Positions 1 through 7,423 of a stretch of DNA of 10,439 nt are shown piece by piece. Every line of letters starts with the position of its first letter. Position 1 is the first letter of the stretch. The notes below the pieces were generated by a model. The model ran no database searches. It had not been told where the DNA came from and saw only the letters and a program-made list of their open reading frames with translations. The position numbers were made by a program, and so were the translations under genes. Source of the DNA: Bacillota bacterium (lineage in GTDB: Bacteria; Bacillota; Clostridia; DSM-8532); NCBI GenBank assembly GCA_023440865.1, contig JAEXRM010000160.1, forward strand, positions 1 through 10,439, given 5' to 3'.

Positions 1-31
1 AGGCGGCCTTCCTGCCGTTTCAGGAGGCACC

Positions 32-1465
32 ATGCAGCATCATCAGCGATTCTGCTCCTTTTCGTACAAAACCGGCGCGCTTGTGCTGGCCTGCCTGCTC
101 ACGCTGCAGGTTGGGCTGTTCGGCTGCGGACGCACGGCAGCCGGCGAGCCCACACCCGCTCCGACTGAAACGGTCCGGAGCACGGAATCACCAACGGCGA
201 CCGCCACGCCGGCGGCCACACCGACACCGTCGGTCGTCGCTTCCGGTTCTTCGGCCGCCGGTACCGCGCAGCCGGATCTCGATCCGCCCGATTGGGCCGC
301 TGCGGGCGACTTCGAGGTGCCCGCAGGCTCCGGCGTGTCACATGACGCCTGGCTTGTATTTCTCGAGCAGTCGCTTCGGGACAGCTTTTCAGCGTACAGC
401 GGCGCCCACGCTTTCCTCGAGCCGTTCGGCTTCGCGTCCGAGCCCTCGGCCGGCAGCGGGGAATGGCGTATCACCTGTCTGGTGGCCATGGCCTGGTTCA
501 CGCCCGGCAGCGGCATGATGCAGTACATGTCGAACCGGGAGCTTTCGGGCGTCTCCCTGCTGGTGCTCGAGCGGGAGGGAAGCCTTTCGCTGGTCGACCT
601 GTCCTCCGACTTTGCGGGCGAGGCCATCCCGCAGGCGGTGGAGGATGCGCTCCAGGCCTCCTATCGGGCCTGGGTCGATGCCTGGGAGGACGATGCGCCA
701 TCGGATGTCGCCGCCCTGCCGACCATCACCACCCCGCTGGAGCGGACGCCGATCGGCGGGTTGCACGGCGACTTCCTGCCGCCCGCACAGGCATCGGTCT
801 CGGTCGACCTCGATGGGGATGGAAAGGATGAACTGGTCGAGATGGTGTACCGTGAGGATGACACCCGCTGGGAGATGCGCTGTGGCGAAGCCTTCGCCAC
901 CGATTGGTACGACACGCCGGAAGGGGTGTATCTTGTCGATCTGAAGCGGGATGACGGCCGGCTGGAGATCGCCGTCTGCGATCGCGGCCCAAGCTCGGAT
1001 GAGCTGACGACCTACTACGCCTACCGGGAGGGCGCATTCTTCCGTGTCGGCAGCATATCGGGCCTTGTGCCCGATGGCGACGGCAGCGGGCGCCTGTCAA
1101 CCTATGCCAGGTCCTGGCAGGGGCCGCTGCTGACCTGGTTCTTCCGCATCGAGTACGAACTCGGTGATGACGGACGGCTCCGGATGATGCCGGCCCGCTG
1201 GTATGCCTCCGATCTGCCGGTCACGGTGAAGGTTGATGTGGCAACGTATGCAGCACCGTTCACGGAAAACCCGGGGCCCGTCCTGCCTGCAGGAACCGCC
1301 TGCACCATCGATCTGAGCGATGTGTCGGAATGGTTCCGGCTGACAGCGCAGGACGGCACGCAGGGTTGGGTCCGGTTCATCGACGGGGAGAGCCTGCAGC
1401 CGCCCGGCGGCGGGGAAATCCGCAACCAGCTCGACGTGCTCGATGGCATCGTCGCCGCGGACTGA
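32..1465 (+). CDS. Lipoprotein with Asp-rich Ca-type loop and SH3-like C terminus
   Basis: Probable surface lipoprotein of 477 residues; no specific function recognised. The N terminus has basic residues, a hydrophobic stretch (about 15-30) and a lipobox LFGC, with Cys32 as the likely lipidated residue. Residues about 37-80 form a Thr/Pro/Ala/Ser-rich linker typical of surface-anchored proteins. A central domain (about 100-230) is unrecognised. At 258-269 the sequence VDLDGDGKDELV resembles the Asp-rich calcium loop of FG-GAP/VCBS or EF-hand-like repeats. Residues about 400-453, ending DGTQGWVRFIDGE, look like a bacterial SH3 domain. AGGAGG at 22-27 lies 4 bases before the ATG and supports this start. 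Nothing upstream is visible, so its operon is unknown. A cell-wall or ligand-binding role is inference. Existence as a lipoprotein is fairly secure; the domain calls are moderate. Confidence 0.85.
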   Translation: MQHHQRFCSFSYKTGALVLACLLTLQVGLFGCGRTAAGEPTPAPTETVRSTESPTATATPAATPTPSVVASGSSAAGTAQPDLDPPDWAAAGDFEVPAGSGVSHDAWLVFLEQSLRDSFSAYSGAHAFLEPFGFASEPSAGSGEWRITCLVAMAWFTPGSGMMQYMSNRELSGVSLLVLEREGSLSLVDLSSDFAGEAIPQAVEDALQASYRAWVDAWEDDAPSDVAALPTITTPLERTPIGGLHGDFLPPAQASVSVDLDGDGKDELVEMVYREDDTRWEMRCGEAFATDWYDTPEGVYLVDLKRDDGRLEIAVCDRGPSSDELTTYYAYREGAFFRVGSISGLVPDGDGSGRLSTYARSWQGPLLTWFFRIEYELGDDGRLRMMPARWYASDLPVTVKVDVATYAAPFTENPGPVLPAGTACTIDLSDVSEWFRLTAQDGTQGWVRFIDGESLQPPGGGEIRNQLDVLDGIVAAD

Positions 1466-1475
1466 CGCCGCGGCG
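1453..1475 (+). terminator. GC-rich hairpin across the lipoprotein stop codon
   Basis: CGCCGCGG (1453-1460) pairs perfectly with CCGCGGCG (1468-1475) around a 7-base loop that contains the stop codon of the lipoprotein gene. No T-run follows, so an intrinsic terminator is doubtful. It may instead slow ribosomes or protect the 3' end. In a GC-rich genome such an 8-bp stem can also arise by chance. Confidence 0.3.
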
Positions 1476-1502
1476 TATTGAGTCCGGGCCTTACATGCGC
1501 AG

Positions 1503-1509
1503 AAAGGAA
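1503..1509 (+). promoter_or_regulatory. RBS that sets the azlC start at 1519
   Basis: AAAGGAA lies 9 bases before ATG 1519. The in-frame ATG at 1495 has no comparable purine site, and the longer open frame back to 1330 lies inside the lipoprotein gene. The 1519 start is therefore preferred. Confidence 0.6.
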
Positions 1510-1518
1510 ACCTGCACG

Positions 1519-2253
1519 ATGCGAAACAGCCCGCAGCCGCACCGTTCCCTCCGACAACGCATGCAATCCCATCGCGGGGAGCTCCGCGCGGGTATCGTGG
1601 AGGGGTTCCCGATATTCATCGGCTATTTCCCGGTTGCCATCGCCTATGGCCTGTTGGCGAAATCGGTACCGCTTTCGCTCGCCGAAACGGGACTCTTCTC
1701 GGCCGTCGTCTTCGCGGGCGCATCTCAGTTCGTTTCGGCCTCGCTGCTGTTGGCCGGGGTGGGTCTGGGCAGCATCGTGGTGACGACCTTTCTGGTGAAT
1801 TCGCGCCATCTGCTGCTGTCCACCGCCGTGGCGGCACGTTTGACCGGTTCGCGCCGGGGCGTGGCGCTTGCGGCTTTCGGCGTGACGGATGAAACATTCG
1901 CCATCGCGACGACGCGTCCGGACACTTACGGCACGCCCTATCTGCTCGGCCTGAACACGACCGCATGGCTGGGCTGGCTGCTTGGCAGCCTGGCCGGCCA
2001 CATCGCGGGCGGTTTCCTGCCACAGCGTTTGCAGGCGGCCATGGGCATCCTGCTGTATGTCATGTTCCTGGGCATCCTCATGCCGCAGGTCCGCAAGGAC
2101 CTGCGCGTGCTTGCGGTGGCGGGCCTGTCCGGCGCGCTGCATTGGGCGTTGCGCATGACGGGATGGCTGCCGGACGGCTGGGCGCTCGTCGCGGCCATCC
2201 TTGTTTCCGTCCTGCTTGTGGACGGTATCAGGGGAAGGGGGGAGAAGGCATGA
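1519..2253 (+). CDS. azlC: AzlC family branched-chain amino acid exporter, large subunit
   Basis: Integral membrane protein of 244 residues, the large subunit of the two-part AzlCD/BrnFE (LIV-E) exporter that moves branched-chain amino acids out of the cell. Family marks are visible in order: GFPIFIGYFPVAIAYG (29-44), FAGASQF (65-71), NSRHLLLS (94-101) and the signature VTDETFA (122-128). Several hydrophobic helices follow to the C terminus. Length fits the family (about 230-250). The charged N terminus (1-25) is cytoplasmic by the positive-inside rule. The stop overlaps the azlD start as ATGA, so the two are translationally coupled. No Lrp- or LysR-type regulator is in view. The substrate is inferred from the family; related pairs also export azaleucine or methionine. 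Confidence 0.93.
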   Translation: MRNSPQPHRSLRQRMQSHRGELRAGIVEGFPIFIGYFPVAIAYGLLAKSVPLSLAETGLFSAVVFAGASQFVSASLLLAGVGLGSIVVTTFLVNSRHLLLSTAVAARLTGSRRGVALAAFGVTDETFAIATTRPDTYGTPYLLGLNTTAWLGWLLGSLAGHIAGGFLPQRLQAAMGILLYVMFLGILMPQVRKDLRVLAVAGLSGALHWALRMTGWLPDGWALVAAILVSVLLVDGIRGRGEKA

Positions 2254-2561
2254 TCCGGTGGGAAATGCTGCTGCTCGTTGCCGGCATGATGCTGGTCACC
2301 TACCTGCCGCGCCTGCTGCCGTTCGCTTTCCTGCGGGCGGAGCGCATCCCGCCCAGATGGCGCGGCATGCTGGGGCACATTCCGCCGGCGGCGCTCGGGG
2401 CGCTGCTGTTTCCGGGTTTTCTTGACGGTGTGGCCGGCAATCCGCTGGCATCGGTGGTCGGCATGGTTGCGGCGGGCGTGCTGTACTGGGTCAAGCCGAA
2501 CATCCTGCTGGCGATGGCCGCGGGTGTCCTTGCGGCATTGCCGTTTGCCGGCGCGGCATGA
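2250..2561 (+). CDS. azlD: AzlD family branched-chain amino acid exporter, small subunit
   Basis: Small membrane protein of 103 residues, partner of AzlC in the exporter. The family motif TYLPRLLPF is present at about 17-25, followed by hydrophobic segments at about 46-58, 64-80 and 84-100. That is three to four helices, as expected for AzlD. Its ATG at 2250 overlaps the azlC stop by four bases, with GGGGAGAAGG just upstream as ribosome site. The open frame extends upstream inside azlC, but that part is antiparallel in composition and has no role. The azlC-azlD order and overlap are the usual arrangement, which makes this call strong. Confidence 0.92.
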   Translation: MIRWEMLLLVAGMMLVTYLPRLLPFAFLRAERIPPRWRGMLGHIPPAALGALLFPGFLDGVAGNPLASVVGMVAAGVLYWVKPNILLAMAAGVLAALPFAGAA

Positions 2562-2650
2562 CAGCCGTCGGGGGATTGCGTTGTGACAGTTGTCGCCCGT
2601 GATTGCGGCAAACCGGCAAGGCATCGGCGCGGTGGACTGCGGCAACACAA

Positions 2651-2660
2651 GGGGAGGAGG
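2651..2660 (+). promoter_or_regulatory. RBS that sets the methyltransferase start at 2668
   Basis: GGGGAGGAGG lies 7 bases before ATG 2668. The frame is open back to an ATG at 2590, but those 26 extra codons have no ribosome site, and typical family N termini begin near MKQAVEYAIL. The 2562-2667 gap otherwise shows no clear promoter or hairpin. Confidence 0.7.
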
Positions 2661-2667
2661 GTTCTTC

Positions 2668-3780
2668 ATGAAGCAGGCGGTGGAATACGCCATTCTTGCC
2701 AATCCGGGTCACAACCGGGTCTACTTTGACGCATCCGTCGGCATGTCGCTGGCGGAGCTGACGATTGCGACCCGACATTTTCAGGTGGCCTGCGACAGCC
2801 TGCACGTACAGGAGGTCGAAGGCATCCGGCTGATCGTGTTCCGTGCGGCGGACCACCTTGGCGAGGCCGATCTGGCACTGCTATCGAGGCTTTCGTTCGT
2901 GTACGCGATCTTCGAGATGAGCGTGCGGGCCGACGGCCGCACCGCGCTGCTGCCCATCCGGCGGCGGCAACAGGGTTTCCTTGGCGAGGATGTGTCCGCC
3001 ATGCTCAAATACACCGGCAAAACGAACGAGCTCTTCACGCGGATGATGCTCAACGTGGGCATCCTGTCGGGCGATTTCGCACAGGCGGAGGAGATCGACG
3101 TGCTCGACCCGGTCGCCGGAAAGGGAACGACGCTCCTCGAGGCAGCCGTCAACGGCTGGAATGCTTATGGCATCGAGCTATCCGACAAATCCGTCCAGGA
3201 GGCGCGCGCCTTCTTCAAAAAGTACCTGGAGACAGGCAAATACAAGCACAACATGGAGAAGGAACGCATCAGCGGCGAAGGGAAACAGTTCCGCGCCGAG
3301 ATGACACGTTTCACCTACTCGGCCTCGAAACAGGCGCAGAAGGCGGGCAGGGGGAGCCGGCTCGAGCTGGTGGAGGGCGACAGCCGTCATGCCGACCGGT
3401 ATTTCCGCCGCCGCCAGTTTCATCTGATTGTCGGCGACCTGCCATACGGCGTGCAGCATGGGAGCCGGATCTCCGACAGCAGCGCAGTACCCGCCCCTGG
3501 CTCGGGCGGCCGGCATCCCCAGTCTTCAGGTGGTTCGCCCACACGCAATCCCCTCGAGCTTGTCCGCACCTGCCTGCCTGCATGGGTGGAGGTGCTCAAG
3601 CCCGGCGGCACCATCGTGCTTGCCTGGAACCAGTTCGTGCTCGAACGCGGGGCGCTTGCGGAGGTTTTCCGCATCAAGGGATTGACCGTGCTGTCGGATC
3701 CGCCGTATGACGGTTTTGTACACCGGGTGGACCAGTCGATCCTGCGCGACATGATTGTGGTGAGAAAGGAGCAGCCATGA
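2668..3780 (+). CDS. TRM11/UPF0020-like SAM-dependent RNA methyltransferase
   Basis: Predicted cytoplasmic SAM-dependent methyltransferase of 370 residues in the Trm11/UPF0020 group, whose known members methylate guanine N2 in tRNA or rRNA. Residues 1-110 form a substrate-binding N-terminal region (possibly a reduced THUMP-like domain, not proven). Motif I for SAM binding is DPVAGKGTT (147-155), with an acidic end at GIEL (168-171). The catalytic-type motif IV is GDLPYG (256-261), DLPY replacing the more common DPPY. KPGGTIVLAWN (311-321) matches the strand after motif VI. A Ser/Pro/Gly-rich insert lies at about 264-296. The stop overlaps the next start as ATGA. The RNA target and modified base cannot be read from the sequence; a DNA methyltransferase is less likely because the N terminus and motif order fit Trm11. 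Confidence 0.82.
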   Translation: MKQAVEYAILANPGHNRVYFDASVGMSLAELTIATRHFQVACDSLHVQEVEGIRLIVFRAADHLGEADLALLSRLSFVYAIFEMSVRADGRTALLPIRRRQQGFLGEDVSAMLKYTGKTNELFTRMMLNVGILSGDFAQAEEIDVLDPVAGKGTTLLEAAVNGWNAYGIELSDKSVQEARAFFKKYLETGKYKHNMEKERISGEGKQFRAEMTRFTYSASKQAQKAGRGSRLELVEGDSRHADRYFRRRQFHLIVGDLPYGVQHGSRISDSSAVPAPGSGGRHPQSSGGSPTRNPLELVRTCLPAWVEVLKPGGTIVLAWNQFVLERGALAEVFRIKGLTVLSDPPYDGFVHRVDQSILRDMIVVRKEQP

Positions 3781-4544
3781 AACTGTGCATCAACCCCCTC
3801 ACCGTGTATGGTGCCCGCGAGCCTGCGGAAGCCTTTTCCGACATGGCGGCGCGCGGCTTCCACGACTTCGAGCTGTGGCATGTCGATCCCGGGATGATTC
3901 CCTCAATGAAATCTGCGATGGATGAAGCCGGCATGCGATTGGCTGCCTTCTGCACGCGGGTTTTCGACCTGACGGATCCTGAACGGAGAGCCGCCTATCT
4001 GGAAGGGCTGGCCGCCGCGCTGGCGGATGCCGCCAGTCTCGGCTGCCGCATGCTGATCACGCAGGTGGGACCCGATACAGGCGCACCGCGTTCCCTGCAG
4101 CATGAAAGCATCCTCGCGGGCCTGCGCGCCTGCGTGCCGATGCTGGCAGCGGCTGGCGTCACGCTGCTGGTGGAGCCGTTGAACACGGTGAAGGACCACC
4201 CCGGTTATTATCTGACAGACTCCCTGGAGGCGTTCGACCTGATCGAAGCCGTGGACTCGCCGCATGTGCGGGTGCTGTACGACGTCTACCACCAGCTGCA
4301 CATGGGCGAGCCGGTGATGGATCGCATCCGGTCGCATGTGCCCCTGATCGGCCACATCCATCTGGCGGGCTTGCCACAGCGGGACGAGAAGCTGTTCGTT
4401 GGGTACGACCACACGGACCTGTTCCGCATGCTCGACAAGGTTGGATACAGGGGACTTGCCGGTTTGGAGCTCTTTCCATCGCCGGGGAGTCGTGAAGCGC
4501 TTTTTGAACAGCTGAAGCCGTTCCTCGGTCCACCGGCTCCGTGA
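3777..4544 (+). CDS. Sugar phosphate isomerase/epimerase (hydroxypyruvate-isomerase-like TIM barrel)
   Basis: Cytoplasmic 255-residue enzyme of the AP-endonuclease-2-like TIM barrel superfamily (xylose isomerase-like). These bind one or two divalent metals and isomerise or epimerise small sugars and keto acids. Candidate metal ligands are E133 in LVEPLN, D169 and H172 in YDVYH, H195 in HIHLA and E231 in LELFP. The motifs VEPLN, DHPGYYL (140-146) and YDVYH are close to hydroxypyruvate isomerases, so interconversion of hydroxypyruvate and tartronate semialdehyde is the best guess. No glyoxylate or tartronate genes are adjacent to support it. The start overlaps the methyltransferase stop by ATGA, with GAAAGGAG upstream, so the pair is co-translated although the functions look unrelated. 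Superfamily is strong; substrate is uncertain. Confidence 0.83.
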   Translation: MKLCINPLTVYGAREPAEAFSDMAARGFHDFELWHVDPGMIPSMKSAMDEAGMRLAAFCTRVFDLTDPERRAAYLEGLAAALADAASLGCRMLITQVGPDTGAPRSLQHESILAGLRACVPMLAAAGVTLLVEPLNTVKDHPGYYLTDSLEAFDLIEAVDSPHVRVLYDVYHQLHMGEPVMDRIRSHVPLIGHIHLAGLPQRDEKLFVGYDHTDLFRMLDKVGYRGLAGLELFPSPGSREALFEQLKPFLGPPAP

Positions 4545-4614
4545 CCAACCGTGAATGGATGACAGCGCCTCGCCGTGCAGGCTCCGCTTGCGGCGCCGGC
4601 GACTGGCACCCTAC

Positions 4615-4650
4615 ACCTCTGCCGACGATTCCGTGACCGGAATCGTTGAT
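4615..4650. repeat. 36-bp direct repeat, copy 1, with internal hairpin
   Basis: Identical over 36 bases to 4705-4740, with a 90-base period. It contains a perfect 9-bp inverted repeat, ACGATTCCG (4625-4633) and CGGAATCGT (4638-4646), with loop TGAC. On plus-strand RNA the stem can extend by one G-U and one C-G pair. It lies 70 bases after the isomerase stop in the convergent junction. No T-run follows on either strand, so it is not a textbook terminator. It may be a REP-like dispersed element. Confidence 0.85.
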
Positions 4651-4671
4651 CGGCTTTCCACACTTCACTCT

Positions 4672-4689
4672 GCCGGCTCAAGAGCCGGC
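4672..4689. terminator. GC-rich hairpin between the convergent genes
   Basis: GCCGGCTC (4672-4679) and GAGCCGGC (4682-4689) form a perfect inverted repeat, most likely a 7-bp stem with loop CAAG. It stands between the isomerase (+) and MATE (-) 3' ends and could stop or stabilise transcripts from both sides. It lacks a clear T-run. Like both 36-bp repeats, it is preceded by CTCTGCCG (4668-4675 here). Confidence 0.45.
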
Positions 4690-4700
4690 CAATCGTCAGC

Positions 4701-6113
4701 TTATACCTCTGCCGACGATTCCGTGACCGGAATCGTTGATTGTGTCAGGTTGCGGATCCACTTGAAGCGGTTGACCGTGATGAAGGCGACGATGCACTTG
4801 AGAATCTGGTCGGACTTGAGCAGGGCGAACACCACGACCGGATCGGCATGGAACACGAAAGCGGCGAGCATGGCCGAGGGAATCACGAATCCCCAGATGT
4901 GGATGAGGTCGTTCACCAGCACGAAGTGTGTCGCACCGCCCGCACGGACGATGCCGGTCAGCGAGGACATCTGGTAGGCCGTACCGACAATGGTCACGGA
5001 CAGGACACCCATCATCTGCAGCGCCATGCGCTTTGCCTCCGGCGAGAGCGTGTACAGCGTCAACACCGGATACCGCACGAAGAACAGCACGAGACCCGAA
5101 CACAGGCCGATGAGCAGGAAGATGCGCTGCAGATGCTTCGCATAGTGCTTCACGCGCACGATGTCACCCGATCCGACGGTCTGGCCGATGAGGATCGCCG
5201 TCGCGCCGGCGGAACCGTAGACCAGGACGCCGGTCATCTGGAAGATGGTGCCGGCGATGCTGACCGCGGCTGTCGCGGAAGCGCCCAGATGCCCGATGAT
5301 GCCGCCCTGCACGGCCAGGTTGATGCCCCAGGTGATGTCGCCGATGATGACCGGCAAGCCGAACCGGAAGAAACGGCGGGCGAGTTCCGCTTCGAAATGG
5401 AACAGGTTCGTGAGCCGTATGCCGAGCCGGTCATCGATACGCCGCACATAGAAGACCATGATCGCGCATTCAAGCACGCGCACCGTGAGGGTGGCGATCG
5501 CGGCACCCTGCACGCCGAGCGCGGGTGCGCCGAAGTGCCCGAAGATGAGCACCCAGTTGAGCAGCACGTTGACCGAGAAGGTGAGCATCGACAGCCACAT
5601 GCCGATCTTCACCCGTTCCACGACGCGCATCGCCGCCATCAGCACCTGCGTGACGCACTGGAACAGGTAGGTGAACCGGATGACCTCGAAATAGCGCATG
5701 GCCTCGGGCAGGACGGTCTCGTCGTTCGTGAACAGGCGCAGGATGCTTTCGGGCCTCGCCAAGGCCCAGCCGAACAACAGCGCGCTGATAGACAGGCCGA
5801 ACACAAGCGTCATGCCGACGATGGACCGCACGCGCACCGCGTCGCGCCTGCCCCAGTACTGGTTCGCGAGCACCTGCATGGCGGATGCGAGGCCGATGAC
5901 GAGCATGCCCAGCAAATTCTGCACCTGGTTGGCCACGAAGACCCCGGAAAGCGACTGCTCGCCGAGGGAACCGACCATGAGGTTGTCCGCAAGCCCCACA
6001 GCGAAGCTGATGATGTTCTGCAGGGCCATCGGTGCCGCCAGCTGCATGAGACGGCGGAACAGCGCGCCGTCGATGAAGCCGGCGGAGGGGGAGAGGGGGT
6101 TGTCTGTCCGCAT
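4701..6113 (-). CDS. MATE family multidrug efflux transporter
   Basis: Inner-membrane MATE (NorM/DinF-like) transporter of 470 residues, expected to export drugs or metabolites using a sodium or proton gradient. Typical features are the start of helix 1, LMQLAAPMALQNIISFAVGLADNLMVG (about 22-48), the loop ANQYWGRRD (83-91), the half-way region FFRFGLPVIIGDITWGIN (about 248-265), and a second half that mirrors the first. Twelve hydrophobic segments can be traced. Family members usually end near KWIRNLT (451-457); the remaining STIPVTESSAEV tail comes from the 36-bp repeat. ATG 6113 has GGAAGGA 6 bases upstream. A longer open frame to 6671 is rejected because it would run through the promoter and terminator. 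The substrate is unknown. Confidence 0.93.
   Translation of the reverse strand: MRTDNPLSPSAGFIDGALFRRLMQLAAPMALQNIISFAVGLADNLMVGSLGEQSLSGVFVANQVQNLLGMLVIGLASAMQVLANQYWGRRDAVRVRSIVGMTLVFGLSISALLFGWALARPESILRLFTNDETVLPEAMRYFEVIRFTYLFQCVTQVLMAAMRVVERVKIGMWLSMLTFSVNVLLNWVLIFGHFGAPALGVQGAAIATLTVRVLECAIMVFYVRRIDDRLGIRLTNLFHFEAELARRFFRFGLPVIIGDITWGINLAVQGGIIGHLGASATAAVSIAGTIFQMTGVLVYGSAGATAILIGQTVGSGDIVRVKHYAKHLQRIFLLIGLCSGLVLFFVRYPVLTLYTLSPEAKRMALQMMGVLSVTIVGTAYQMSSLTGIVRAGGATHFVLVNDLIHIWGFVIPSAMLAAFVFHADPVVVFALLKSDQILKCIVAFITVNRFKWIRNLTQSTIPVTESSAEV
4705..4740. repeat. 36-bp direct repeat, copy 2, inside the MATE 3' end
   Basis: Identical to 4615-4650, with the same hairpin (4715-4723 and 4728-4736, loop 4724-4727). 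Here it is coding on the minus strand: it specifies the last 12 residues of the MATE protein, and the stop codon (4701-4703) follows directly. Flanks beyond the 36 bases differ from copy 1, apart from a few bases on the left. Confidence 0.85.
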
Positions 6114-6119
6114 GCGAGG

Positions 6120-6126
6120 TCCTTCC
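6120..6126 (-). promoter_or_regulatory. RBS that sets the MATE start at 6113
   Basis: On the minus strand GGAAGGA lies 6 bases before ATG 6113. It decides between this start and the 186 extra upstream codons, which read as low-complexity Arg/His-rich sequence. Confidence 0.7.
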
Positions 6127-6216
6127 CGTGGGCATCCGCCCGGTGTCGTCATGCCGCATGATGTCGGAAAAGAGCGGAATACGCCTTTCCAAGCCGCAAG
6201 CTGGCGATGCCATCGC

Positions 6217-6245
6217 ATCATACCACGGCATTTGCGGTGCGACAA
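6217..6245 (-). promoter_or_regulatory. Sigma-70-type promoter for the MATE gene
   Basis: On the minus strand TTGTCG (6245-6240) is separated by exactly 17 bases from TATGAT (6222-6217). TGG before the -10 box gives an extended -10. Transcription would begin near 6210, leaving a leader of about 97 bases. The leader holds a 13-bp palindrome, TCATGC-C-GCATGA (6149-6161), that could be an operator or a small hairpin. This is the best promoter match in the window. Confidence 0.6.
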
Positions 6246-6334
6246 TGTACGATCCGTACGTGCGGGTTGTACAGAAACGACTACCCTATGCCGCGACAAG
6301 CGCATGACGCGCACATGGACCCATGGGCATGCGA

Positions 6335-6365
6335 AAGGGCGGATGCCTGTGCGACATCCGCCCTT
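6335..6365 (-). terminator. Hairpin terminator after the GGGtGRT gene
   Basis: AAGGGCGGATG (6335-6345) and CATCCGCCCTT (6355-6365) form a perfect 11-bp stem with a 9-base loop, starting 38 bases past the GGGtGRT stop. On the minus strand the stem ends CCGCCCTTTC, giving only a short T-run. It separates the Fe-S operon from the MATE promoter, which begins about 90 bases further on. Confidence 0.65.
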
Positions 6366-6403
6366 GTCTTCGAAAAAGGAGCAAGCAATTCCTTGCCTGC
6401 GCC

Positions 6404-7405
6404 TTACGCCTTTGCGGACTCCTCGATGGCCACGGCCACCGCGACGGTCGCACCGACCATCGGGTTGTTGCCCATGCCCAGGAAGCCCATCATCTCGACG
6501 TGCGCGGGAACCGAGGAGGAACCGGCGAACTGCGCGTCGGAGTGCATGCGGCCCATGGTGTCGGTCATGCCGTAGGAAGCCGGACCGGCGGCCATGTTGT
6601 CGGGGTGCAGCGTGCGGCCGGTGCCGCCGCCGGAGGCGACGGAGAAATACTTCTTGCCAAGCTCGTTGCATTCCTTCTTGTAGGTGCCGGCGACCGGGTG
6701 CTGGAAGCGGGTGGGGTTGGTGGAGTTGCCGGTGATGGAAACGTCCACGCCTTCCTTGTGCATGATGGCGACGCCTTCGCGGACGTCATCGGCGCCGTAG
6801 CAGCGCACCTTCGAGCGTTCGCCCTTGGAGTAGGCGATTTCGCGCACGGTGGCGACTTCGCCCGTGCCGTAGTCGAACTGGGTCTGCACGTAGGTGAAGC
6901 CGTTGATGCGGCTGATGATCTGCGCGGCGTCCTTGCCCAGGCCGTTGAGGATGACCTGGAGGGGCGTCTTGCGGACCTTGTTGGCGCTCTTGACGATGCC
7001 GATGGCACCTTCGGCGGCGGCGAAGGACTCGTGGCCCGCGAGGAACGCGAAGCACTTGGTCTCGTCGCGCAGCAGCATGGCGCCGAGGTTGCCGTGGCCC
7101 AGGCCGACCTTGCGGTCCTCGGCGACTGAACCGGGGATGCAGAAGGCCTGCAGGCCGATGCCGATGGCTTCGGCCGCGTCGGCTGCCTTCACGCAGCCCT
7201 TCTTCAGGGCGATGGCCGCACCGGCCACATAAGCCCAGCATGCGTTCTCGAACGCGATGGGCTGGATGTCCTTGACCATCTTGTAGACGTCCATGCCCTT
7301 GGCCTTGCAGAGGGCTTCGGCCTCGTCAAGGTCCTTGATGCCGTACTGGTTCAGGGCGGCATTCACCTTGGCGATACGTCTGTCATAGCTTTCAAACTTC
7401 GGCAT
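6404..7405 (-). CDS. GGGtGRT family protein of unknown function
   Basis: A 333-residue soluble protein that carries the naming signature of the GGGtGRT family: SGGGTGRT at about 258-265, followed by LHPDNMAAGPASYGMTDT. To my knowledge no reaction has been assigned to this family. Other conserved-looking parts are LGHGNLGAMLL (102-112), AFLAGHESFAAAEGA (120-134), QVILNGLGKDAAQIISRING (150-169) and SITGNSTNPTRFQHP (223-237). The Gly-rich loops and the GHGN, GHES and NSTNPTR motifs suggest a nucleotide- or phosphate-binding enzyme (inference). Seven Cys residues are scattered without a CxxC pair. There is no signal peptide or membrane helix. GGGAGG lies 9 bases before the ATG, and the gene follows the IscU-like gene after an 18-base gap, so both are one operon. 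Family identity is strong; role unknown. Confidence 0.9.
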   Translation of the reverse strand: MPKFESYDRRIAKVNAALNQYGIKDLDEAEALCKAKGMDVYKMVKDIQPIAFENACWAYVAGAAIALKKGCVKAADAAEAIGIGLQAFCIPGSVAEDRKVGLGHGNLGAMLLRDETKCFAFLAGHESFAAAEGAIGIVKSANKVRKTPLQVILNGLGKDAAQIISRINGFTYVQTQFDYGTGEVATVREIAYSKGERSKVRCYGADDVREGVAIMHKEGVDVSITGNSTNPTRFQHPVAGTYKKECNELGKKYFSVASGGGTGRTLHPDNMAAGPASYGMTDTMGRMHSDAQFAGSSSVPAHVEMMGFLGMGNNPMVGATVAVAVAIEESAKA

Positions 7406-7423
7406 TGTGTGTTGCCTCCCTTC

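Noticed and set aside
1102..2142. Open frame of 346 codons on the minus strand
   Set aside because: Antisense to the lipoprotein 3' end and azlC, both clearly coding on the plus strand.
2562..2667. Promoter before the methyltransferase gene
   Set aside because: TTGTGACA-like sequence occurs, but no -10 box at proper spacing was found; the gene may be read from the azlCD transcript.
4615..4740. CRISPR array
   Set aside because: Only two 36-base units exist, the single spacer of 54 bases holds its own hairpin, one unit is coding, and no cas gene is near.
4740..6161. Open frame of 473 codons on the plus strand
   Set aside because: Antisense to the MATE gene; composition is Asp/His/Arg-rich with no domains.
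6114..6671. Longer N terminus for the MATE protein
   Set aside because: It would run through the terminator, the MATE promoter and the 3' end of the GGGtGRT gene, and reads as Arg/His-rich low complexity. ATG 6113 has a good ribosome site.
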